Notes: generated from the sequence alone by a model not told the origin. Shown: positions 8,435 to 16,688, counted from the stretch's first letter. The stretch is 64,000 nt of DNA from Bacillus sp. SLBN-46 (GCF_031453555.1 NZ_JAVIZM010000001.1:2673001-2737000), one strand, 5' to 3'. Numbers and translations: made by a program.

Positions 8435-8557
8435 ATGGATGATGGGGACCTAATGGCTCCACCAATGTTTTCATGCGAAAAATATGGTGAGCAAATGTAT
8501 CAAGGATATTATGAGGGAGTCCATGGCATAAAATACAGATTATCGGATATTCACTAA
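8435..8557 (+). CDS. Putative 40-aa protein, function unknown
   Basis: A short frame encodes MDDGDLMAPPMFSCEKYGEQ and continues with tyrosine- and glycine-rich sequence ending in YRLSDIH. I do not recognise the family. GGAG (8416-8419) lies upstream, with about 15 nt spacing, which is long. Support for a real gene is positional: the stop codon is followed within 5 bp by A7 and the left half of a GC-rich terminator hairpin whose right half is now on the far side of the IS element. The start region is copied in the 52-bp repeats. It may be a remnant of a longer gene. Confidence 0.4.
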   Translation: MDDGDLMAPPMFSCEKYGEQMYQGYYEGVHGIKYRLSDIH

Positions 8558-8561
8558 CAAA

Positions 8562-8581
8562 AAAAGGGCCGGGCGGTTTTG
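8562..8581 (+). terminator. Left half of a terminator split by the IS element
   Basis: CCGGGC-GGTTTTG lies at 8569-8581; the matching GCCCGG-TTTTT lies at 10287-10297 beyond the IS. Removing the IS and one copy of the 9-bp duplication restores a perfect CCGGGC/GCCCGG stem with a GGTTTT loop and T-tail. Confidence 0.8.
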
Positions 8582-8612
8582 GAGGGCACTGAAAAAGTCC
8601 TCTAAATAATTT

Positions 8613-8659
8613 AAGCACCTCTACCCTCAATAACTTTTTGAGAGTAGAGGTGCTTTTTT
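8613..8659 (+). terminator. Terminator hairpin inside the left end of the IS
   Basis: AAGCACCTCTAC pairs with GTAGAGGTGCTT and a T-run follows. It would stop transcription entering the transposase gene from outside. Confidence 0.8.
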
Positions 8660-8699
8660 GTCGTATAATTGAAGTATCAATATGAAGCGGGTGTTATCG

Positions 8700-10151
8700 A
8701 TGGTTCCAAATCAACAGTCTATGAATTTTAGTTCTTATATGGCACTTTACGATTTAATCGTGCCAAAAGATAATATGCTCCGGAAAATTAATGAACTCAT
8801 TGATTTTTCCTTTGTTTATGATGAAATCAAGGACAATTATTGTCATGACAACGGACGAAATGCGGTACACCCTATTCGTATGTTTAAGTATTTATTTTTA
8901 AAATCTATACATGACTTATCAGATGTGGATCTTGTAGAACGTTCTAAGTACGATATGTCATTTAAATATTTTCTAGATATGTCTCCTGAAGAGGAAGTTA
9001 TTGATCCTAGTTCTTTGACTAAATTCCGTAAACTACGTTTAAAAGATGTTAAACTTTTAGATTTATTAATCAATAAAACAGTAGAAATTGCGATGGAAAA
9101 GGAAATTCTCAAAAGTAATTCTATTATTGTTGACTCTACTCATTCAAGTGCTCGATACAATCAGAAGTCCCCGAAAGAATTATTAATGGATAAATCAAAA
9201 TTGCTTCGAAAAGCGATTTATCAAGTGGATGAAAGCATAAAAGAACAACTACCATCAAAAACCACGACTAATGTACTTGAAGATGAAGTTGAATATTGTA
9301 ATAAGCTTATGGAAGTAGTTGAAAAGAATAACGTACTTCGTGAGTATCCAAAGGTAAAAGAAAAGATAAATCTGTTAAAAGAAACACTTGAAGATATGAA
9401 GGAACAGCTTCAAATATCGAATGATCCTGATGCACGTGTTGGTCATAAGTCAGCTGACACTGCATTTTTTGGATATAAGACACATCTTGCGATGAGTGAA
9501 GAAAGAATTATCACAACTGCAGTTATTACAACAGGAGAAAAAAATGATGGAAAGCAATTAGAAACATTAGTTGAAAAAAGTAAAAAAGCTAGATTGGAAG
9601 TAAAGACAATAATCGGTGATGCAGCTTATTCTGAGAAAGGAAATATTGAATACGCAAATCAGAATGAAATAAAGTTAGTATCTAAATTGAACCCTGCTGT
9701 CACACAAGGATGTCGTAAAAAAGAGGAAGAATTTGAATTCAATAAAGATGCTGGAATGTACGTTTGTAAAGCTGGACATATGGCAATCCGGAAAGCGCGA
9801 CAAGGTAAAAAGGGGGTATTTGCCAACCAAGTTGTCAACTATTATTTTGACGTAGAAAAATGTAAAGTATGTCCCTTTAAAATCGGATGTTATAAAGAAG
9901 GCGCAAAAAGTAAGAGTTACTCAGTAAGTATCAAATCAAATGTACATACAGAACAAATAAAATTCCAGGAAAGCGACTATTTCAAAGAAAAATCAAAAGA
10001 GCGATACAAAATAGAAGCTAAAAATAGTGAATTAAAACACAGACACGGGTATGATGTTGCAGAATCCTCGGGTCTAACTGGCATGGAATTGCAAGGGGCA
10101 ATGGCGATCTTTACAGTAAATGTGAAAAGAATATTGACACTAATGAACTAA
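8700..10151 (+). CDS. IS1182 family transposase
   Basis: This 483-aa DDE transposase has an N-terminal DUF772-type domain (DNGRNAVHPIRMFKYLFLKS, RYDMSF-like KYDMSFKYFL, DPSSLTKFR) and a C-terminal DDE domain. The acidic triad is likely the Asp of IIVDSTHS, the Asp of IIGDAAYSEKG and a Glu of YKIEAKNSELKHRHGYD. A cysteine cluster, CKVCPFKIGC, lies between the last two, as usual in this family. An in-frame ATG at 8682 exists, but MVPNQQSMNFSSYMALYDL from ATG 8700 matches the usual family start. The ORF shows no truncation or frameshift. Confidence 0.95.
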   Translation: MVPNQQSMNFSSYMALYDLIVPKDNMLRKINELIDFSFVYDEIKDNYCHDNGRNAVHPIRMFKYLFLKSIHDLSDVDLVERSKYDMSFKYFLDMSPEEEVIDPSSLTKFRKLRLKDVKLLDLLINKTVEIAMEKEILKSNSIIVDSTHSSARYNQKSPKELLMDKSKLLRKAIYQVDESIKEQLPSKTTTNVLEDEVEYCNKLMEVVEKNNVLREYPKVKEKINLLKETLEDMKEQLQISNDPDARVGHKSADTAFFGYKTHLAMSEERIITTAVITTGEKNDGKQLETLVEKSKKARLEVKTIIGDAAYSEKGNIEYANQNEIKLVSKLNPAVTQGCRKKEEEFEFNKDAGMYVCKAGHMAIRKARQGKKGVFANQVVNYYFDVEKCKVCPFKIGCYKEGAKSKSYSVSIKSNVHTEQIKFQESDYFKEKSKERYKIEAKNSELKHRHGYDVAESSGLTGMELQGAMAIFTVNVKRILTLMN

Positions 10152-10181
10152 ACAAGGAGTAAAACAATCCCAAAAGAACAC

Positions 10182-10229
10182 AAAAAGACAGCTCATCAAT
10201 TCAAAAAATGAATTTGAGCTGTCTTTTTT
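10182..10229 (+). terminator. Transposase terminator inside the right end of the IS
   Basis: AAAAAGACAGCTCA and TGAGCTGTCTTTTT form a long stem with an inner AATTC...GAATT palindrome and a T-tail. Confidence 0.88.
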
Positions 10230-10350
10230 GCGTCTTAGTATAAACATTTCTGAAAAACGAAAGTTTTTCAGTGCCCTCGCGGTTTTGCCCGGTTTTTCTT
10301 AATTAGGTTTAATTATTGTGTCCTGTTAGTTAATAATTCCATAATAATTA

Positions 10351-10404
10351 TTTACAAAACCTTTACGCTCCATTTAAACAGAGTTAATACGTTCGTCCTA
10401 TAGT
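10351..10404 (+). promoter_or_regulatory. PhoP box and promoter of pstS
   Basis: Four TTWACA-like hexamers start at 10351 (TTTACA), 10362 (TTTACG), 10373 (TTTAAA) and 10384 (TTAATA), exactly 11 bp apart, the arrangement of PhoP-activated promoters in B. subtilis. TATAGT at 10399-10404 can serve as the -10 box. This predicts induction by phosphate starvation through PhoPR. Confidence 0.85.
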
Positions 10405-10455
10405 TATATTTGTAAGGAAAATTAAAATTTAACTCTCTAGGGGGAAACAAGGTAC

Positions 10456-11385
10456 ATGAAAAGCTTGAAGAAACTTAGCCTACTTACATTATTTGCAGCA
10501 TTAATGGTATTCATGGCTGCTTGTGGAGGCGGCACTTCTACAGACAAAACTGCAGGAAACACAGAAAAAGAAACACCAAAAACCGAAGAAAAGAAAGAGC
10601 TTTCAGGTTCATTAGTTATTTCTGGTTCATCTGCGATGCAGCCATTAGTTGCAGCAGCCGCTGAAGAATTTATGGCAGAAAATCCAAAGGTAGATATTCA
10701 AGTAAATGCTGGTGGTTCAGGTACTGGTTTATCTCAAGTGTCTGAAGGATCTGTTCAAATTGGGAACTCTGACGTTTTCGCTGAAGAAAAAGAAGGAATC
10801 CCAGCAGATCAGCTTGTTGACCATAAAGTAGCCGTAGTTGGCATGACTGCTGCTGTTAACCCTAAAGTTGGAATCAAAGATATTAAAAAAGAAGATTTAA
10901 TTAAAGTATTCACTGGAAAAATCACCAACTGGAAAGAACTTGGCGGAAAAGATCAAAAAATCGTTCTTGTTAACCGTCCAGACTCTTCAGGTACACGTGC
11001 AATATTCAATAAGTTCGCTCTTGATGGAGCAACACCTGCAGAAGGTATCACCGAGGATTCTTCAAACACAGTTAAAAAGATTATTAACGAAACTGATGGT
11101 GCCATTGGTTATCTAGCATTCTCATACTTCACAGATGATTCTGTAACACCTCTTGCCATTAATGGTGTAGAACCAACTGCTGAGAACGTACAATCTGGTA
11201 AGTTTCCAGTTTGGGCGTACCAACATTCTTATACAAAAGGTGAAGCAACTGATCTTGCAAAATCGTTCCTTGATTATATGATGTCAGATGATATCCAAAA
11301 CAATCTACTTAATGAACAAGGATATTTACCTGTAACAAAAATGAAGGTAGAACGTGATGCAGAAGGTAAGCAAACAAATAAATAG
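10456..11385 (+). CDS. pstS: Phosphate ABC transporter substrate-binding lipoprotein
   Basis: This 309-aa periplasmic-type binding lipoprotein captures phosphate at the outer face of the membrane. The signal peptide ends in the lipobox MAAC with Cys23, and a Gly/Ser/Thr/Lys/Glu-rich linker follows. Phosphate-binding motifs SGSSAMQPL near residue 55, NAGGSGTGLSQV and PDSSGTRAIF are present. GGGGGA lies 10 bp upstream of ATG 10456. The permease and ATPase genes (pstC, pstA, pstB) do not follow; a terminator ends the transcript right after pstS. It is an orphan copy expected to feed a Pst permease encoded elsewhere. The upstream PhoP box supports the assignment. Confidence 0.95.
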   Translation: MKSLKKLSLLTLFAALMVFMAACGGGTSTDKTAGNTEKETPKTEEKKELSGSLVISGSSAMQPLVAAAAEEFMAENPKVDIQVNAGGSGTGLSQVSEGSVQIGNSDVFAEEKEGIPADQLVDHKVAVVGMTAAVNPKVGIKDIKKEDLIKVFTGKITNWKELGGKDQKIVLVNRPDSSGTRAIFNKFALDGATPAEGITEDSSNTVKKIINETDGAIGYLAFSYFTDDSVTPLAINGVEPTAENVQSGKFPVWAYQHSYTKGEATDLAKSFLDYMMSDDIQNNLLNEQGYLPVTKMKVERDAEGKQTNK

Positions 11386-11389
11386 ATTT

Positions 11390-11434
11390 AAAGAAAAGGG
11401 TAAGTGCAATTCGCACTTACCCTTTTCTTTGCAT
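11390..11434 (+). terminator. pstS terminator
   Basis: AAGAAAAGGGTAAGTGC (11391-11407) pairs perfectly with GCACTTACCCTTTTCTT (11413-11429). It confirms that pstS is monocistronic. Confidence 0.92.
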
Positions 11435-11511
11435 TATTTATCTATGAATACAGGGGTTCCTTTTAACACAAATTAAATTTGATTAAAACTAGATTTTAGG
11501 TAGGGAGATAC

Positions 11512-12095
11512 TTGATTCAAAACTTTTTAAAACCACCAGCACTATTAGTTCTGGATGTTCAAGTGGGTTTTGATGTTCCATATTGGGGGAAACGCAACAA
11601 TTTGCAGGCGGAGGACAATATCCTGAGGTTGCTATCAGAATGGCGAATGAAGAAATGGCCGGTCATCTATTCACAACATTTATCCCTGTTGCCCGACTCA
11701 CCACTTAACTATAAGAATAAGGGTGGAACGGAGTTTAAAGCGAATATTCGACCAATAGCAGGAGAAATGGTTTTTCAAAAAAACGGTAATAGTGCATTTA
11801 TCGGAACTCAACTAGAAACCTATTTACATGACCAACTAATAAAATCGGTTGTGATAACAGGACTTTCTACGCAACATTGTGTTTCAACTACTACTCGAAT
11901 GAGTGCGAACTTAGGCTTCGATACTTACTTGATTGAAGACGCCATTGCTGCATTTGAAATTACAGATCACAAAGGGGTTAAACATTCGCTGATGAAATAC
12001 ACAAAATAGAATTAGCTACACTAAATAAAGAGTTTGCTACTATATTAACCACAGATGAACTTTTTACACAACTATTTAATAAAGCGCAAGATTGA
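11512..12095 (+). pseudogene. Isochorismatase-like cysteine hydrolase, frameshifted near the 3' end
   Basis: The protein belongs to the isochorismatase-fold cysteine hydrolases (nicotinamidase-like amidases). The start is TTG 11512 after TAGGGAG. The triad is visible: Asp15 of LLVLDVQ, a Lys in VFQKNGNSAF, and the Cys of GLSTQHCV. The first frame stops at 12009 after KHSLMKYTK. In the next frame the family C-terminus continues as DEIHKIELATLNKEF... and ends at 12095 next to the terminator. Restoring one base near 11987-11990 would give KHSADEIHKI. So either the gene carries a one-base deletion or the assembly has an error. The catalytic core precedes the break, so a truncated protein might keep some activity. 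Confidence 0.8.
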
Positions 12096-12108
12096 TGCTT
12101 GCGCTTTT
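12080..12108. terminator. Bidirectional terminator between convergent genes
   Basis: AAAGCGCAAG and CTTGCGCTTT form a stem around ATTGATG, with a T-run on the plus side and A-rich sequence on the other. It overlaps the true 3' end of the isochorismatase-like gene. Confidence 0.85.
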
Positions 12109-12121
12109 CATATTTAGTAAG

Positions 12122-12877
12122 CTATTCTATACTATTTTTCATAAATTGATGAAATGGACATTTTGATAAAGAGGATTCATCATCGCGTAAAAAATATTGC
12201 TTCCACTCATAATTATCTTCCTGTCCATAACTGTTTAAATCAGGGTGAATATCGATGGAATCATATTGTTCTAGTCTTTTTCGAACCTTTGATTTAATAT
12301 TTTTAGCAAAAGTCTCATGCTTATTGAATTCCCTTAATACCCATCTAGGAGTGATGGCTAGCATGAAATAGGCAAAATGTCTGCTTCTCCGATTTACATG
12401 GGAGGGTGTCGCACAATACATAAAATACTGTTCTCCGTTGTAACAAAACTCCCAAATAGGATTATGCGGTTCACGAGGAATTTGATTGGGCCAATTCATA
12501 TCATCCTTGTCACTTAAACCATTTAACTGTTCCCAAAACAATCGTTCAAACATTTCAACATTATATGTTTCCTTTAAATCGTTCGGAGTCTCATAAAAAA
12601 TGATAAGAGATGTAAAATCACCAAACTCTTTAGATGATTTCGTGTAGTCGCACAATAACAATGCAACCTCATCAATCGTAGCTGAACGCCTTGGGTCACC
12701 AACAAACCCATAACGTAATTGGTTTGTTGTGAATCCGATTGTAGCCGGTATACATGGAAAGGGCCGGTCTTTATCTTTCATTTTCTCTTCGAATTTTTCT
12801 AAAGCTATTCTTTCCCATTGTTGGAGTTGGTTTCGTGATGCGGGTGAATCTTTGAATAGTTTGCTTATTATAATCAC
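12122..12877 (-). CDS. YqcI/YcgG family (FPC/CPF motif) protein
   Basis: This protein of about 250 aa belongs to the YqcI/YcgG family, defined by FPC near the N-terminus (residues 40-42, RPFPCIP) and CPF near the C-terminus (residues 240-242, SKCPFHQF); both are present. One family member, GntA, is a heme-dependent N-hydroxylase in guanitoxin biosynthesis, so a heme-linked oxygenase role is possible. The B. subtilis members have no clear function. The start is odd: the only canonical in-frame start, GTG at 12877, is itself the end of AGGAGGTG, leaving no spacer. Initiation may use a near-cognate AUU/AUA codon 3-9 nt further on. Confidence 0.85.
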   Translation of the reverse strand: MIIISKLFKDSPASRNQLQQWERIALEKFEEKMKDKDRPFPCIPATIGFTTNQLRYGFVGDPRRSATIDEVALLLCDYTKSSKEFGDFTSLIIFYETPNDLKETYNVEMFERLFWEQLNGLSDKDDMNWPNQIPREPHNPIWEFCYNGEQYFMYCATPSHVNRRSRHFAYFMLAITPRWVLREFNKHETFAKNIKSKVRKRLEQYDSIDIHPDLNSYGQEDNYEWKQYFLRDDESSLSKCPFHQFMKNSIE

Positions 12878-13124
12878 CTCCTAATGGATCATACATTATA
12901 TTCATGAACCGATAAGGAGGGTGAATGTCCAATTTAATATGGGTTGTAGCAGAATTATTTGAAACGATTTACAATGGATAGGTGTAAATAAGTGAGAGAG
13001 TAGTTTTGGTAAGCTATATTTGAATTTATCCTCAAAAAGCTAAAATAGTGATAATATCATATATAAATCCAATAACTAATGTTTTTTAATAAATAGGTGA
13101 AACAACTGTTTGGGGGAACGGTTT

Positions 13125-13634
13125 ATGGTAGTTGTAAAATCAGTAAAAATTGATGGTGAGAGCATTCATGTATTTAAAAGTGCAATCTATATTTTTGAAG
13201 CAAGTTCGAGTTTCACCATAGAACTGAATTTAATTGTAAGTGAGGTTGTTGTTAAAAAATATAAAAAGGAAGAGACCCTCATTATTGAGATAGAACTAGA
13301 AGATGGTAGATTCATACAGTCTATCATGCAGGTGAAAATCCTCTCAGGTGGATTGCCGCAGCTTAATTTATTCTGCGAACTGGATGACATTGAGGAGTAT
13401 AAAGATTTTGATCGGGTAAGCGAAAATGATTCATGGTTTCCTAATATTGAAGAAGGCATCACAATAGAGGATATAAGAAAAGTGGAAATGCCTGATGAAG
13501 AATTTAGTATAAAATTAAAGCTCCCCATTGACCAGGTTGAATGGCTAAAGAATCAGAAAAGGGCAAGATTGAATGAACTTTTTAAAGAGGTTATTTATTA
13601 TTTGTGGAAAAAAGGATATAGAGATGGAGTATGA
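13125..13634 (+). CDS. Conserved-looking hypothetical protein, 169 aa
   Basis: I do not recognise this protein. It is acidic, beta-rich in its first half and helical at the end (LPIDQVEWLKNQKRARLNELFKEV). It has no signal peptide, membrane segment or cysteine motif. ATG 13125 is preferred over TTG 13110 because GGGGGAACGG sits between them. It overlaps the next start codon by 4 bp (ATGA), so it is translationally coupled to the methyltransferase remnant and may once have been its partner. Confidence 0.65.
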   Translation: MVVVKSVKIDGESIHVFKSAIYIFEASSSFTIELNLIVSEVVVKKYKKEETLIIEIELEDGRFIQSIMQVKILSGGLPQLNLFCELDDIEEYKDFDRVSENDSWFPNIEEGITIEDIRKVEMPDEEFSIKLKLPIDQVEWLKNQKRARLNELFKEVIYYLWKKGYRDGV

Positions 13635-14198
13635 AAATGAATTCAAGGATGAAATGGAACTCAAAACATAAAGAGCGCCTGGATCAACAGAGGCCACCTG
13701 AACCAAATCCTAGATTAAAGAATCTGTCTTCCTATTTAACTGGTGGTAGGGCCCTTGATCTTGCTTGTGGTCTTGGGAGTAACAGTTTTTTTCTTGCACG
13801 ATTGAACTATGAGGTCGAATCTATTGATATTTCGGATGTCGCTATCCAATATATTCAAGAACAGGTTTCAAGAGATAAACTCACAATTCACCCAAAAGTT
13901 TGTGACCTTACGGAATTAAACAATCAACATTGGCGTAACCAAATCTTTTGATTTAGTAGTCATTACATATTTCCTTGATCGCTCGCTATTTCCTTTAGTT
14001 AAGACACTTGTAAAACAGGATGGTTATTTTTTTATGGAAACCTTCTATCAGTCACCGATAGACGAGAATCAGGGAGTATCAAACCAATATAAACTTCAGC
14101 CTAAAGAGCTGTTAACTGAATTTGGAGATTGGAAGGTTCACTTTTTTGAAGAAGTTGACAATGAGAGTAGACAGACGATATTTTGTAAGAAACAATAA
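13631..14198 (+). pseudogene. Class I SAM-dependent methyltransferase, frameshifted
   Basis: The first frame holds motif I of a class I methyltransferase (GGRALDLACGLGSNSFFLAR) and the acidic strand VESIDISDVAI, then stops at 13949-13951. The next frame continues the fold with SFDLVVITYFLDRSLFPLVK and LVKQDGYFFMETF and ends at 14198. The join near 13942-13946 (CCAAATCTTTT) needs one base removed to restore NQSFDLV. The gene is therefore split by a +1 shift, real or from sequencing. Substrate unknown; the family is close to tellurite-resistance TehB-like small-molecule methyltransferases. Confidence 0.8.
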
Positions 14199-14205
14199 GG
14201 GGCAG

Positions 14206-14235
14206 AATTCCTTTAGTAGAATAAGGAATTTTTTA
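14206..14235 (+). terminator. Terminator after the methyltransferase remnant
   Basis: AATTCCTT and AAGGAATT form a stem followed by TTTTT, 8 bp after the stop codon. Confidence 0.8.
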
Positions 14236-14262
14236 CTGGAATTATATATATTTACAAATTTT

Positions 14263-14299
14263 AAGGTAGAAAGCTCAAATGAGTTTTCTACCTTTTTTA
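14263..14299 (+). terminator. Second tandem terminator
   Basis: AAGGTAGAAA pairs with TTTTCTACCTT and a T-run follows. Two terminators in a row isolate the next operon from read-through. Confidence 0.82.
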
Positions 14300-14320
14300 T
14301 TTATATAAAAGATTAATTAC

Positions 14321-14414
14321 TCCAGTGGTGAAATAAATAAAAAAAATTGGTCTTTTCACCTATAAGTCCCACTATATTTTAATTAAATATACATTCTTTA
14401 ATAATTCCACTGGA
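14321..14414. promoter_or_regulatory. Inverted TCCAGTGG / CCACTGGA pair upstream of the ROK gene
   Basis: TCCAGTGG at 14321-14328 and its complement CCACTGGA at 14407-14414 flank the promoter region, the second copy ending 16 bp before the ROK start codon. The arrangement could let a dimeric or tetrameric repressor loop the DNA. Arms of 8 bp can arise by chance, so this is a weak call. Confidence 0.3.
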
Positions 14415-14430
14415 AAAATGGGGACTGAAG

Positions 14431-15585
14431 ATGAAACAAGATCAAGATACCATCAAACAGCATAACAAGAAAATGATCTTAGATATTATTAGGACTCAGA
14501 GGCCAATTTCAAGGTCAGATATTTCTCGAATTACCAAAATGAGCCCAACATCGATTAGTAGAATCGTAGGGGAACTATGTGAAGACGGTTATATTCAAGA
14601 AACCAACACATCTTCAAGTGGGGTAGGAAGGAAAGCTGTTATCCTAGATGTTAATCCAGGATCGGTGTATAGCATCGGAGTGGAGATTGATAAAAATTTT
14701 ATTAAGATTGGCTTAATGGATTTTTGTTCGAATGTAGTAAAGAGTGAAAAGGTGGGATATTTCGAATCAGAGTATGACCCCGTAGTAACGGCAAATATGG
14801 TTTGTAAATTGATTGAAAAGATTGTTGATGATATCAGAATTGATCGGGAGAAGATTATATCAATCGGTGTCTCTGTACCAGGGGTAATTGATTCAGAGAA
14901 TGGAATCGTCGTATTTTCCTCACAGCTTGCCTGGAGAAATATTGAATTTGCATCAATGATTGAAAAAAAGGTTCTAATCCCAACTGTGGTAGAAAATGAT
15001 TTAAAAGTGATGGCATTGGCTGAATATTTCTATGGTTCCGCTAAGGACTCTAAATGGACCGCAATGATTAATTTTGGTAGTGGAGTTGGTTCCGTTTTAG
15101 TGAAAAATGGGGAGATTTTTCAAGGAGGTAGCAACCGTGCAGGTGAAATTGGCCATACAACGATCGATCCTTTTGGGATTCTTTGTGAATGTGGAAGACG
15201 GGGATGCCTCCAAACATATACAGCTGATTGGGCTCTAATTCAAGAGGCACAAAAGGTAGCAAAAGTTAATGGCATACAAGATATTTTGACAAGTTCAAAA
15301 AGGCAAGAATTATGGGCACAAAGTATAATTCAACGGGCGACGATTTATATGGGGATTACGATTAGTAATATTTTATGTATGTATAATCCTGACACAGTCA
15401 TCTTATGTGGAAGTTTATTCGATAATCATCCAGAGCTATTTCCTCTTGTAGAGGAACATTTAACAAAGATTATTTGGGAACCGTATGAGCATACATTTCG
15501 ACTATGTTTATCTGAACTGAAAGGGGTTTCAAGGGTATTGGGCTCAGCAATTATGGCATTAAACAAGAGTTTTCAAATCCAATAA
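14431..15585 (+). CDS. ROK family transcriptional repressor (NagC/XylR type)
   Basis: This 384-aa regulator has an N-terminal winged helix-turn-helix (about residues 10-65, SRSDISRITKMSPTSISRIV) and a ROK sugar-kinase-fold effector domain. The zinc site of ROK proteins is complete: His242 in GHTTIDPFG and Cys252, Cys254, Cys259 in CECGRRGC. It heads the operon running to 23935 and most likely represses it until a sugar or sugar phosphate binds. NagC-like regulators often respond to amino sugars, which agrees with the NagB-like gene downstream. It is a repressor rather than a kinase because the HTH is present. Confidence 0.9.
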   Translation: MKQDQDTIKQHNKKMILDIIRTQRPISRSDISRITKMSPTSISRIVGELCEDGYIQETNTSSSGVGRKAVILDVNPGSVYSIGVEIDKNFIKIGLMDFCSNVVKSEKVGYFESEYDPVVTANMVCKLIEKIVDDIRIDREKIISIGVSVPGVIDSENGIVVFSSQLAWRNIEFASMIEKKVLIPTVVENDLKVMALAEYFYGSAKDSKWTAMINFGSGVGSVLVKNGEIFQGGSNRAGEIGHTTIDPFGILCECGRRGCLQTYTADWALIQEAQKVAKVNGIQDILTSSKRQELWAQSIIQRATIYMGITISNILCMYNPDTVILCGSLFDNHPELFPLVEEHLTKIIWEPYEHTFRLCLSELKGVSRVLGSAIMALNKSFQIQ

Positions 15586-15610
15586 ATAAAGATAGCAGGG
15601 GGGAAAAGAC

Positions 15611-16618
15611 ATGTCTGACATTCTAGTAAAAGAATACCGCGGGGATGTATTAGAAAATATTCATAGAGGTTCGATTTGTATTGTAGATGATCAGGGCAGG
15701 GTTCGCTATAGTCTCGGTAATCCATATGTTATTACGTTTTATCGCTCAGCAGCCAAGCCAATTCAAGCCATCCCGGCTTTTCATAGAGGAGTGGATGTTG
15801 CTTTTCAGTTAACTCCCATTGAAAGTACATTATTAGCTGCATCCCATCGTGGGGAACATTTCCACGTGGAAGCCCTTCAAACCTTAGCGAAAAAGATTGA
15901 ATGTGATGAACAGGATTTGCTTTGTATGCCTACATACCCATTAAATCCTGATGCAAAAACGGAATTAATTTGGATGAAACAACCGGCTCGTCGATTGTAC
16001 CACAATTGTTCTGGAAAACATTTTGGCATGATGGCTTTGGCCAAACTCTTAGGTGTTTCAACTGAAAATTATTGGGAAAGAACACATCCCGTCCAAAAAG
16101 AAATTCTTCAATACCTATCATTATTATCTGATTATCCAATGGACAAAATTAACTGTGGAGTGGACGGCTGCGGAGTGCCTGTTTATGCTTTACCACTCAA
16201 ACATATGGCTATTTCTTATGTTCGCTTGGCCTGCCCCGACTTAATGGAAGATGCAGAACTAGAAGCTGCCATTCGAAAGGTTTGTCAGCTGATGAATGAC
16301 CACCATCTTATGATTGGTGGAAGTAAGCAGATTTGCTCTACATTGCTTCAGGATCGAAACATTGTGGCAAAGGGTGGGGCGAAAGGAGTCTACTGCATCG
16401 GTCTCAAAGAAGAACGGTTGGGGATAGCTCTTAAGATAGAAGATGGCTCAGAGGAAAGCTGGCCCTTAATTGTGGCTGGCATATTGGAACAAATCCACTA
16501 CGAAAATAAAGAAACTATTGAACGTATGTATGATTTAGCAACACGGTTTGTCGTTAATGATAATCAAAAAATTGTTGGAGAAAACAAATTGTCATTTACG
16601 CTTAAACAAGTTTTTTAG
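15611..16618 (+). CDS. Asparaginase II family protein (zinc-type, ReAV-like)
   Basis: This 335-aa protein belongs to the L-asparaginase II family typified by Rhizobium etli ReAV. Active-site residues map with a constant offset of two: Ser46 and Lys49 (YRSAAKPIQ; S48/K51 in ReAV), Cys133 and Lys136 (HNCSGKH; C135/K138) and Cys187 (GVDGCGVP; C189). It should hydrolyse the side-chain amide of asparagine or a derivative. GGGGGGAAAAG precedes ATG 15611. It is second in a ROK-led sugar operon, an unusual place for an asparaginase. In the Salmonella fructose-asparagine (fra) locus an unrelated asparaginase, FraE, acts on an Asn-sugar conjugate. By analogy this enzyme may act on glycosyl-asparagine. 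Confidence 0.9.
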   Translation: MSDILVKEYRGDVLENIHRGSICIVDDQGRVRYSLGNPYVITFYRSAAKPIQAIPAFHRGVDVAFQLTPIESTLLAASHRGEHFHVEALQTLAKKIECDEQDLLCMPTYPLNPDAKTELIWMKQPARRLYHNCSGKHFGMMALAKLLGVSTENYWERTHPVQKEILQYLSLLSDYPMDKINCGVDGCGVPVYALPLKHMAISYVRLACPDLMEDAELEAAIRKVCQLMNDHHLMIGGSKQICSTLLQDRNIVAKGGAKGVYCIGLKEERLGIALKIEDGSEESWPLIVAGILEQIHYENKETIERMYDLATRFVVNDNQKIVGENKLSFTLKQVF

Positions 16619-16688
16619 GGAGGTGACCAACTGGGAAATAATAATTTTTTCAACTTCAAAGCAAAGAAAATACGAGGAGGGAATAAGA

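Larger units (their letters stand above)
8582..10279 (+). mobile_element. IS1182-family insertion sequence, apparently intact
   Basis: The element is 1698 bp. Its ends are perfect 15-bp inverted repeats, GAGGGCACTGAAAAA at 8582-8596 and the complement at 10265-10279. It is flanked by a 9-bp direct duplication, GCGGTTTTG, at 8573-8581 and 10280-10288. It carries one full-length transposase gene. Terminator hairpins inside each end (8613-8659 and 10182-10229) insulate it from outside transcription. Intact ends, duplication and ORF suggest a recent, possibly active insertion. Its right end is about 70 bp from the PhoP box of pstS. Confidence 0.93.
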
